The translations under genes were made by a program, and so were the position numbers. From Chara braunii (taxonomy: Eukaryota; Streptophyta; Charophyceae; Charales; Characeae): a stretch of DNA of 26,801 nucleotides. Positions 9,798 to 18,693 of the stretch are shown here, one piece after another. Location: the NCBI GenBank assembly GCA_003427395.1, contig BFEA01000170.1, forward strand, positions 2,627,468 to 2,654,268, read 5' to 3'. The notes below the pieces were generated by a model. The model had not been told where the DNA came from. It worked only from the letters and a program-made list of their open reading frames with translations, and did not search any database. The stretch's first letter is position 1. Each line of letters starts with the position of its first letter.

Positions 9798-10669
9798 TGA
9801 AACGGTATTCACCAGTTCGCAGTAGCTGATGCAGATTCCAGGGCTCGATCCCTAGTTCCCACCTCACCTGTGTACAGTACCTGTGTCAACCCGTAGAGTT
9901 GAACCTGCGACCTGTAGGACTGCCAGTGGTAGGTAGGTCATCGTAGGTTACACGGTATAGGGGATTCGAACTGTAGACCTGTCGGGTAGGAGTCTAGAGA
10001 GTCCAGAGGTCTTAGCTGTAGACTTTCCAAAGGGTCAAAGTCGTAGCTACTACAGGACCGAAAGGCCAAGTAGATGCTTCTAGAAGTGGCTTTTCGGAGT
10101 CAGCCCACTGTAGGTCAAGGCAAGTGGGCAAGTGGTGGAAGTCCACCGCGCAGAGTCAGCAGTCCCAGTCCAGTCAGTCCGGTCCAGTCAAGCAAGTACC
10201 GCCTGGGACTGTGTGCACCGTGGGCCAGGGTAACAGGGCAGGCCGACGAGCNACANAAGTATAAATCAAGAGGCCGCGCACAGCCATTCATTCATTCCTG
10301 CGGAAGCCANGCGGAAGCGCTGTCTCAGNGGCTTGTGCGAGGAGGTNTGCAGTGACGCCCGAGGACGAAGTGGGCGAGAGAGACGAAGTGCAGCCATAGC
10401 GATAGGGTAGAGGCAGCCATAGCTGCCATAGCTGTAGCTTAGAGTGAAGTGTGTGGGTGTTGTGTGAGTGTTCAGAGTGATGCGTGTGGGATATCCAGGG
10501 TGATCCAGTGTGTGTGAATAGTGAGTTGTTGGGCGCTGAGTCGCCATAGCCGGTGAAAGTAAACTCTTATCTGGGTGCCATATCTCTGAGTAGAGTGGGC
10601 ACATGTCGCCAGTTTGCTGTGCTGCTGTTTACATACATGAAAAGTGTGAATGAGACGAGTCTGATTGCA
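9798..10669 (+). repeat. Element B 5' LTR (872 bp)
   Basis: Nearly identical to 17734-18607. TATA box TATAAAT at 10260-10266 marks the likely start of transcription shortly downstream, hence U3 up to there and R/U5 beyond. It contains four exact GCCATAGC copies (10393, 10416, 10425, 10543). Five unresolved bases occur, three at positions also unresolved in the 3' LTR. Overlapping ORFs have no recognisable product. Confidence 0.95.
10260..10266 (+). promoter_or_regulatory. TATA box of element B 5' LTR
   Basis: TATAAAT in a suitable LTR position, followed by a GC-rich segment. The same motif is at 18196-18202 in the 3' LTR. Confidence 0.6.
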
Positions 10670-10670
10670 C

Positions 10671-10688
10671 TGGTATCAGAGCAGGTGC
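10671..10688 (+). other. Element B primer-binding site
   Basis: TGGTATCAGAGCAGGTGC begins one base after the LTR end. The first 12 bases are the classic plant initiator tRNA-Met complement used by many LTR retrotransposons. Confidence 0.9.
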
Positions 10689-11177
10689 CCGCTATTCCAT
10701 GCGCACCGTCGTGTGCAGGCCCTGAAGCGCCATAGCAGAGGTGGCCGCCGAGGGATACAGTCCGCCATAGCAGACTTGAGGTTGGAGAAGCCGCCGCGCA
10801 CCTGCACGACGACCACGACGACGAAGAAGAGAGAGAGAGAGAGAGATGAGCGATATAAGTTTGGTTGTCACTTACCTGTGAAACGTGCCGCGCAGTCCTA
10901 CGAAGGAGGAAGAAGGCGGCCATAGCCGCGGAGCGTCATCACGAAGTAACGAAGGAGAGAGAGGACAGAGAAGGAGGGACCGAGGAGAGAGAAAAAGGAA
11001 GTAGAGAAGAAGAAAGGAGGAGACATCGAGGTGGAAGACAGACATAGCCGAGGGTGAAAAAAAAAAAAAAAAAAAAAAAAGAGAGAGAAAGAAAGGAAGA
11101 AGAAGGTGAAGGAAGGGGGAGAAGAAGACAAGGGTGGCGTAGAGGAAGGTGCCGGCAGCCATAGCCGAGGTGGAGAG

Positions 11178-11298
11178 TTGACCGGAGGGTTGACTGGACA
11201 TTGACCGGAAGGTTGACCGGGGTGTTGACCGGGGTCTTACCGCGTTGACCAAGCGTTGACCGAGGAGTTGACCGGCGCCGTTGACCAAGACTTTGACC
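11178..11298 (+). repeat. TTGACC array, about 12-bp period
   Basis: Ten TTGAC(C/T) hexamers start at 11178, 11190, 11201, 11213, 11225, 11245, 11256, 11268, 11281 and 11293. A decayed unit (CTTACC) fills the one long gap. The core equals the W-box bound by WRKY factors in plants; regulatory use is inference. Confidence 0.85.
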
Positions 11299-11472
11299 AA
11301 GCTGGAGTTGGTAATATCTCGCCAAGCCCTAGCCTACCCCCTCACCCTGTGGATGTGCACTCACCATGCGGTACTTGCTGAGTCTGAGTCTGTCTGTCTC
11401 TTCTTTCTGCATTGAGTCTCTTCTGTCCTAAGTGATAGTACTCTGTGGATGAAGGATACGGCCTGGATGATG

Positions 11473-11815
11473 AAACCCCTATCTACCTTGTAGAGCTGAT
11501 ACCGTGTCTAATCTCACTGTCCCGGAGGCCTAACCCTCCCAAGGACCGGTGTTGACCGGCGGGGCTCGGATTGGGCGTGACACGGTGGGCTTGAACGGCA
11601 GTTGTGGGCTGACACACCAGGCAGTCTTAAGTGTTGAGGGCCTTGTTGACCCAAACCCCTACCGGATCTAGTAAGGCTAAAGGCCGTGTCTGACGACTCG
11701 ACTGTCTCGGGGGACACGAACCCTCCCAAGGACCGGTACAGACCGGCGGGTTGCTCGGTGTGGCACGGTAGGCCCGAAAGGCTGAGTTGTGGGTTGATGC
11801 AACAGGCAGAACCAA
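11473..11815 (+). repeat. Imperfect tandem duplication in element B leader
   Basis: Unit 1 (11473-11652) and unit 2 (11653-11815) share AACCCCTA, CCGTGTCT, CCCTCCCAAGGACCGGT, GACCGGCGG, GCACGGT/ACACGGT, GTTGTGGG and CAGGCAG in the same order. Offsets between matching segments range from 180 to 187 bases. No coding sense is apparent. Confidence 0.75.
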
Positions 11816-12028
11816 GCTGATCACGTCGTCATGACTACGACATTAAAGAATTCTTGCGGAGTTACGGGGGATCTCCTTAAATGCCTCCTGATCAGCCACT
11901 GGTTCAGTAGTGACAGCCATAGTGTAGGTCTAGGCTAGCGACCATAGCTGACAGGGTTCTTTCCTTAGAGAGTTTGTCAATGAGTTCTGCGGGTAGGTCT
12001 ACGTGGTGAGGAGTGGGACTGTCCTGTC

Positions 12029-14065
12029 GTGCACCTATCACCATGGATGATTACCCGATGTACGGGCTGCTCGTGGGGTTCTCCCTTTGGGGGACCCTTT
12101 GGCGTTTCATTTTCCCATTGGGATTCTGGAACACATTTTCGTGCAGGGGTAGAGACCAAGGGTGGTACGACCACCCACCCCTACACACCTAAAGAAGAGG
12201 CCAAGGCCGCCACGATCCTGAAGGAGAGGAGAGAGAAGAAGGAGGCCAAGAAGAAGGCCTTGTTGGAGGAACAGGCGGCGAAACTGAAGAAGATAGAGGA
12301 GGAGATGGCCAGAGAAAAGGAAAGATTGAAGAAGGAGAAGGAGGTGAAACTGAAAGAGGTAGAAGAGGAGGAGGAAGATGATCAGCCACTGAAGAGGAGG
12401 AGATGGCAACGAGGGCAAACCGGTGAAGTTAGAGAGGATGAAATGGAAAAGAGGATCTCGGAATGGGTTGCCAACTTGTCTTTGGGAGAAGAGGAGGAGG
12501 TTGCAATGTATATCCCCAAGGACGAGCAAGAAGCCGCCGTTGAATCATGGGATGCAGAAGAAGACCCTCTGAAGCGCCAGGCAATGGAAGATGAGACGAG
12601 GATGGAGTGGAAGCTTAGAATGATGAGGGAAAAGAAGAGGAGAGTGGATACGGCGAGTGAGGCGGCCAAAGAATTAGAAGCGGTAAAGAACTTGAAAGAA
12701 CAGTTGACCGCCCAGGTGGATCTCCAACGAAAGGTGGAGATTATTGCCCAAAACGTTGAGCGTTTGGCGCGAGGTCAGGAGGAACAATATGCGTTTAGCC
12801 GGAGTCAGGATATGGCTGTACGCTCGATGAGGATGGGATTTCGTGACTTCGCCCGCGAATTGGTAGGCGCCGTAGGAGCTGAGGTGAAGCATCGCCTCGA
12901 GAAAACAGAGCGCTTCTGCGTCGGCGCCATTGAAGGTGTCAAACTGGCGACTCCCAAGGAAGAGGAAGCACGTCCCCATAGGGAGCCAGTCAAAGTCAAA
13001 TTTCCTAATTTCTACAGTGGAAAGAAGGAAGATAACTTTGACAATTGGGAGGCTAACGTTAAGACGTATGTGCACCTGCAGAAGGTGTCTCCCGATGAGC
13101 AGGTCCTCATCGCCATCCATGCGCTAAAGGAAGAAGCCGCCAGTTTTGCACGCTCCTTAGTCCGCGCTGCTAATTGCAGCGACGACGTGGTTGCCTACTT
13201 TGCCTTCACCCCTCTCGCTGACTTTCTTAAGTTGCTGCACGAACGATTTGCAGATGTCTCGCGTAGCGTCAGAGCCTCTGATCAGTTGCAAACCATCCAC
13301 TCTCGTCAGTGGAGGAGTGCCAGGGCACTCAAGGGAGTAATGGACGAGTTAGTGGCTACTCCTGACCATGGGGTCACAGAGACCCAACTGGTCAACCTCT
13401 TCTACCGGGCTATGCCCGAGTCGCTGCGTGGGCACCCACCATGACCTACGACGCACTGAGCAGGGAAGTGGTGGCGTTTGAAGCAAAGTTTGTGTCAGTT
13501 TCCACTTTCTGGCACAAGGATCTGGACAAGGGAAAAGGTGGAAGGGTCGCACTATCTCAGGGCAGGTGAAGACAAAGGATAGCCTGATCCTTACCTTAGA
13601 TGAGGGTAGTGTCGATGAGGTCCCCTACGACCAGATAGAGTGGGGGCTGGAGGATGTGGACAGCAGCGCGAGTCAAGGGAGAACTTACGCTACTGTCGCG
13701 GTTGGAGGGAGGCCGCAAGGAGGAGGAAGGGGCCAGGGCCAAAGGGGCCGGGCCTCAGGGAACCGTTCTCAGGGCGATCACGGGGTTGGTGGCAGAGGAG
13801 AAACCGCCAAGCGGGAGGAAGGGGTCAGGGTCCCCCGCAAAACCGGTCTGGGAATAGGTCCCCCTATAGGAGAAGTGGTTGGCACCCAAGGCTGCCACAA
13901 GGCAGGCCTTGGGAAGATCTGGGCCTGGACCAACGCTTATGGCAACAACGTGTGAACCAGGGGCAGTGCATCTACTGGGGTGACCCTGGCCACATCATTA
14001 AATACTGTCCGAAGTATAGAGAGGCTCGTTGGGCTGCACAAGAAGCAAAAGGCAGCCGCCGGTAG
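12029..14065 (+). pseudogene. gag: Element B gag, broken by frameshifts
   Basis: The main frame runs from 12029 to 13444. Residues about 60-130 form a Lys/Glu-rich coiled-coil-like region, a second charged helix-rich region follows, and the capsid-type gag domain begins near residue 325 (KVKFPNFYSGKKEDNF). The frame is lost at the stop at 13442-13444, continues from 13441 in another frame, shifts again near 13560 and near 13815 (in a Gly/Arg/Gln-rich basic segment), and ends at TAG 14063-14065. The zinc knuckle at 13967-14008 reads CIYWGDPGHIIKYC: the second Cys of CCHC is Trp (TGG), which should abolish zinc binding. The true start is uncertain: the frame opens with GTG at 12029 and its first ATG is at 12047, while ATG 12043 in a strong context belongs to another frame. 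Confidence 0.85.
12043..12192 (+). other. 49-codon ORF overlapping element B gag start
   Basis: ATG at 12043 lies in an ACCATGG context, stronger than any start in the gag frame, and the reading frame ends at TAA 12190-12192. The peptide has a hydrophobic Trp/Phe/Leu-rich middle (residues about 8-30). It may be the original gag start cut off by an indel, an upstream ORF, or chance. I do not recognise it. Confidence 0.3.
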
Positions 14066-17000
14066 GGGTAGCAACTGCCTCTACCATAGGGCCATGTGGA
14101 GACGAGTCAGCAAGCCAGCACAAATCTCCCAAACCACATGAGCCCATGGCAAAAGTTGCAGGCCGGTGCCTAGACAGCTGCCCAGAGACTGCGTGTGTTA
14201 GAGTCTCTCTAGGCACTTCCCTCACAGGCGTGGCAGAGGAATTGAAGGAGAGAATGCCCGCCTGGGCCAAGATGAGGAAAGAGAATAGGGGGCAACTTAT
14301 ACTAGTAGGCACATAGATTTTTAGAGGCCGAGCTGGCGCCTTAGTGGATAGTGGGGCCACTCGCAGTTATATTAGTAGGAAGGCGCTGCAGAAGTTGAAG
14401 TTGCAGTTAAAAGTCCAAAGATTGGCAGACCCCATAGTAAGTATCCTCGCAGACAATCGCACCATGCGAGTAGAGGAGTACGTAGAGGGAGTCCAGGCAT
14501 ATTTCCGCCTAGAAAAGGATGGGAATGTGGAGAAAGTTCTCCATTCCCTAACTCTCCTCGTAGAGGATAGCCTCCCGTTTGACATAGTCCTGGGTATGGA
14601 CTGGGGAGAGGCAGCAGGCGCCACACTCTATTTGAGGGAGCACGAATGTAGGCTCCCTAGTCCATCAGGCGGTGTCAAGACTGCCCGTCTGTTCCATGTG
14701 TCAGGAGTAGACAACTCCCTGGAACATTGCTGCCTTAGCGCTCCTGCGTTCGCTAGGTTAGTGAAGAAGAAGCAGCTAGAGGAACAGGTTTTTGTAGCCT
14801 ATGTTAGGCCAGTTACTGAGCCTAAGGAAGAGAAGCCTATAGACCCTGCTATTGCTAAGCTGGAAGAGTTCACAGACTTAGCGAAGCCGCCGGTAGGAGT
14901 AGTACCGCGGTCGATCCAGCATCGTACAGAGATTGAGCCTGGCAGTAGGACCCCCAAGTAGGATGTCCCCGCGGGAGTTGGAGGAGCTGCGCAAGCAATT
15001 AGATGAGCTCCTAGAGAAGGGTTGGATTAGGCCCAGTTCATCTCCATTTGGAGCACCTGTTCTGTTTGTCCCCAAGAAGGAGGGAGAGCTTAGATTGTGT
15101 ATAGACTATAGGGGTCTGAACGCTGTCACAGTCAAGAATGCTGAGCCACTGCCTAGGATAGATGATCTCCTAGATCGAGTGCAGGGGTGCAGATATTTTC
15201 GAAGATAGATCTAAAGTCCGGATATCATCAGATAGAGGTTCATCCTGATGATCAGTACAAGAAAATTTTCGGGACTAGATATGGGCACTACGAGTTCATC
15301 GTGATGCCCTTTGGACTAACCAACGCGCCAGCGACTTAGGCCGTGGTTAGATAGGTTTGTTATAGTTTATTTGGATGATATCCTAGTGTTTAGCAAGACC
15401 CTTCAAGAGCATCAGGGTCATCTCAGGCAGGTCTTGGAGAAGCTGAGAGAAGCTAACTTCAAGATCAACGCAAAGAAGTGCGAATGGGCGAAAACCCAAG
15501 TGTTGTATTTGGGCCACGTCTTAGACGGAGACGGCATTAAGCCAGAGGATAGTAAGATTGCCGCGATCAGGGATTGGCCTACACCGCGTACGTTGACAGA
15601 GTTGCGGTCGTTCTTAGGCCTAGCAAATTATTATAGGAAGTTCGTAAGGAACTTCTCCACTATCGCTGCGCCCCTTCGCAGATTGCTAAGGAAAGAGACC
15701 ATCTGGAAGTGGGACAAGGACTGCACGTCTGCTATGAAGAAGTTGACGCAGGCACTGATAGAGTATCCAGTCCTTAAGGTGGCCGATCCGTCCTTACCCA
15801 TTGTCGTCACTACGGACGCTAGTCAGTACAACATAGGTGTTGTTTTGCAGCAAGACGATGGCAATGGTTATAGGCCCGTAGAGTTCATGTCTGCTAGGAT
15901 GCCTTCAGAGAAGGTTGCGACATCTACCTATGCGAGGGAACTCTACGCTCTTAGGCAAGCGCTAGAACACTGGAAGCACTACTTGCTTGGGAGGCATTTC
16001 AAAGTCTATTCTGACCACGAAACGTTGCGATGGTTAAAAATGCAGGCCAAGATGACACCTAAGCTTACTAGGTGGGCCGCAGAAATAGACCAGTATGATT
16101 TTGAGCTCAAGGCAGTCGAGGGTAAATATAATGTAGTTGCGGACACTCTGAGTAGGAGCGCTGACTACTTTGGAGAAATAGTTCACTATCTGGACATAGG
16201 GAGAGACCTGCAGCAAAAGGTCAAAGACACATATGCGCAGGACCCTGTCTATAGTGACCTCCTCAAGAAAGTAACGGAGGCCCCAGAGAACGAGCCGGAT
16301 TACCGCACTACTGACGGACTGTTATTTGAGAAGACTAACGTAGTTGACCGTCTGTGCATTCCCAATAGTGAGGAGATTCGTAGTCTGATCTTAGGAGAAT
16401 GTCACGACATAGAGGGTCATTTTGGTTGGCAAAAGACTCTAGCCAATCTAATGCACGCGTACACCTGGCCAGGAATGAAGAATGACTGCATAGAGTATGT
16501 CCGCAGTTGTAAAGTTTGCCAGCGGAATAAGACTACCACACGTGCCCCGCTAGGTCTTCTCAGACCCTTGCCTATTCCTGATCAGCCAGGAGATTCGGTG
16601 TCCATCGACTTCATGGACGCTGGCGTTAAGAGTAGGCATGGCAAGAGCCAAGTTATGGTGATAGTCGATAGATTTAGCAAGTACGCTGTTTTTATACCTT
16701 TGCCTTCAGAGGCATGGACCGAGTTAGTGATCCGTAAGTTCTTTGATCATTGGGTCAGTGAGCACGGGGTCCCATTGTCTATAGTTAGTGATAGAGACAC
16801 CCGGTTCACGAGTCAGAACTGGCAGGAGTTGATGAGAGTCTATGGTTCTAAGTTGCTAATGTCGTCTGACCGTCATCCAGAGACCAACGGTCAGACTGAA
16901 CAGATGAATAAGATCCTGCAGCAAGTTCTGAGAATGCACATTAGACCAGATCAAGTTGACTGGGACGAGATGCTCCCCAAGGTAGCCAGTGCCTATAACA

Positions 17001-17695
17001 ATAGTGCGCAATTGTCTACATGCCGCACTCCCAATGAACTGCACAAGTCCTTTAGGCCACGTAGACCGTTTGAAGGACTTAACCGGGATCAGATTCATAG
17101 GCTACCGCCCGGTACTAGGGAGTTTGCTATACAACATGAGAAAGAACTAGCTACTGTTGTAGAGAATCTCAGGAAGGCCCAGCATAGGATGATAGAGCAA
17201 ACCAACAAACATCGTCGCCCATCACAGTTCCAAGTAGGCGACTTAGTTTGGGTCAAAGCTAAAGAGTTTGCTCCTGAGGAGAACATCTCGCAAAAGTTAC
17301 TGCCCGCGTATAGAGGACTGTGGCCAGTTCTAGAAGTCAAGGGCGAAGAAGATGGTCCGTCCTACTCGATAGAGATTCCACTACACCTCCACACCTACCC
17401 AGTTTTCCATGCGTCAAAGTTGTTGCCATGCACAGTAAGTGACCAGTTCCCATCTGGACGTTCCATGATCCCTCCAGACATGGATGGGAGGTACAACATT
17501 GACGACATTGTAGGTGAAGACGTGTTTAGAACAGGAGGTCGAGGTCGTCCTCAAAAACATTATAAAGTCAGATTTGCATATCAGGAACCAGAAGACGACT
17601 GGTGGTTCACCAGGACTGAACTTCTAGAAACAGCCCCCGACATAGTCAGGGCCTACGAAAAAGACAGAAAGGGTAAAGGTCCTGCCTTGGACTGA
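14016..17695 (+). pseudogene. pol: Element B pol (protease, RT, RNase H, integrase, chromodomain), broken in its first third
   Basis: The pol frame is -1 relative to the zinc-knuckle frame of gag and opens after a TAG near 14013, overlapping gag by about 48 bases. A TAG at 14314-14316 interrupts it. The protease triplet Asp-Ser-Gly is at 14347-14355. Near 14959 about 11 bases are missing at the start of RT; one base is lost near 15200 and about 26 near 15336, just before YLDD (15368-15379). From 15371 to 17695 a single 774-codon frame holds the rest of RT, RNase H (DASQY, SDHETL, ADTLSR), the integrase zinc finger (His 16403 and 16418, Cys 16508 and 16517), the DDE core (Asp 16607, Asp 16790, Glu 16898), and a C-terminal chromodomain-like segment (YNIDDIV … HYKVRFAYQEPEDDWWF … APDIVRAYE). 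RT would be inactive as read. Confidence 0.93.
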
Positions 17696-17733
17696 AATAT
17701 TCTCGGAGGACCTCGAATTTAGGCCGGCTGGAG
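17696..17733 (+). other. Element B polypurine-tract region
   Basis: These 38 bases separate the pol stop from the 3' LTR. The purine-richest part before the LTR, GGCTGGAG, is weak compared with the clear tract of element C, so the exact plus-strand primer is uncertain. Confidence 0.4.
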
Positions 17734-18607
17734 TGAAACGGTATTCACCAGTTCGCAGGAGCTGATGCAGATTCCAGGGCTCGATCCCTAGTTCCCACCT
17801 CACCTGTGTACAGTACCTGTGTCAACCCGTAGAGTAGAACCTGCGACGTGTAGGACTGCCAGTGGTAGGTAGGTCATTGTAGGTTACACGGTATAGGGGA
17901 TTCGAACTGTAGACCTGTCGGGTAGGAGTCTAGAGAGTCCAGAGGTCTTAGCTGTAGACTTTCCGAAGGGTCAAAGTCGTAGCTGCTACAGGACCGAAAG
18001 GCCAAGTAGATGCTTCTAGAAGTGGCCTTTCGGAGTCAGCCCACTGTAGGTCAAGGCAAGTGGGCAAGTGGTGGAAGTCCACCGCGCAGAGTCAGCAGTC
18101 CCAGTCCAGTCAGTCCGGTCCAGTCAAGCAAGTACCGCCTGGGACTGTGTGCACCGTGGGCCAGGGTAACAGGGCAGGCCGACGAGCTACAGAAGTATAA
18201 ATCAAGAGGCCGCGCACAGCCATTCATTCATTCCTGCGGAAGCCANGCGGAAGCGCTGTCTCAGNGGCTTGTGCGAGGAGGTNTGCAGTGACGCCCGAGG
18301 ACGAAGTGGGCGAGAGAGACGAAGTGCAGCCATAGCGATAGGGTAGAGGCAGCCATAGCTGCCATAGCTGTAGCTTAGAGTGAAGTGTGTGTGTGTTGTG
18401 TGAGTGTTCAGAGTGATGCTTGTGGGATATCCAGGGTGATCCAGTGTGTGTGAACAGTGAGTTGTTGGGCGCTGAGTCGCCATAGCCGGTGAAAGCGAAC
18501 TCTTATCTGGGTGCCATATCTCTGAGTATTGAGTGGGCGCATGTCACCAGTTTGCTGTGCTGCTGTTTACATACATGAAAAGTGTGAATGCAACGAGTCT
18601 GATTGCA
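17734..18607 (+). repeat. Element B 3' LTR (874 bp)
   Basis: Pairs with 9798-10669. TATA box at 18196-18202; GCCATAGC at 18329, 18352, 18361 and 18479; unresolved bases at 18246, 18265 and 18283 match those of the 5' LTR. It ends GATTGCA, immediately followed by the resumed GATT repeat. Confidence 0.95.
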
Positions 18608-18693
18608 GATTGATTGATTGATTGATCGATTGATTGATTGATTGATTGATTAGGGCATACTAACTAGTCCCAAAATCGCAAATTTTTGACCTA
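18608..18693. repeat. GATT microsatellite, right half, plus short unique spacer
   Basis: GATT repeats run from 18608 to about 18651 with one GATC variant. The remaining 42 bases up to element C's LTR show nothing recognisable. ACCTA next to the LTR could be one copy of element C's target duplication; the other is outside the window. Confidence 0.85.

Larger units (their letters stand above)
10689..12028 (+). other. Element B 5' leader (1.34 kb) with low-complexity and repeat blocks
   Basis: No convincing gene. Contents in order: four GCCATAGC copies (10729, 10764, 10919, 11158); a GA-rich purine tract (about 10820-11110) containing a run of 24 A at 11057-11080; a TTGACC array (11178-11298); a CT-rich patch; and a roughly 185-bp imperfect tandem duplication (11473-11815). 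The ORFs covering it on either strand are products of base composition. Confidence 0.75.
9798..18607 (+). mobile_element. Element B: complete-length Ty3/gypsy chromovirus, degenerate coding region
   Basis: A direct-repeat pair (9798-10669 and 17734-18607) bounds a plus-strand internal region with primer-binding site, leader, gag, and pol in the order protease, RT, RNase H, integrase, chromodomain. The LTRs start TGAAACGG and end GATTGCA. GATT lies immediately outside both ends, compatible with a 4-base target duplication, though the microsatellite target makes this ambiguous. I count about 16 substitutions plus one 2-base indel between LTRs, so it is the youngest insertion here. Gag and pol nevertheless carry several frame breaks, which suggests that it was copied as a defective element by proteins from relatives, or that assembly errors add to the damage. 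Confidence 0.95.

Noticed and set aside
11057-11080. Run of 24 A as the tail of a retroposed transcript
   Set aside because: It is embedded in a purine-rich tract inside the B leader, with no 3' gene end before it and no target duplication.
11178-11298. CRISPR-like array
   Set aside because: The repeat core is only about six bases with roughly six-base spacers, and the context is a eukaryotic retrotransposon leader.
10872-11325. Phe/Leu/Ser-rich minus-strand ORFs resembling membrane proteins
   Set aside because: They are the complement of the GA-rich tract and poly-A run in the B leader.
12107-12529. Leu-rich minus-strand ORF
   Set aside because: It is the antisense shadow of the Lys/Glu-rich coiled coil of B gag.
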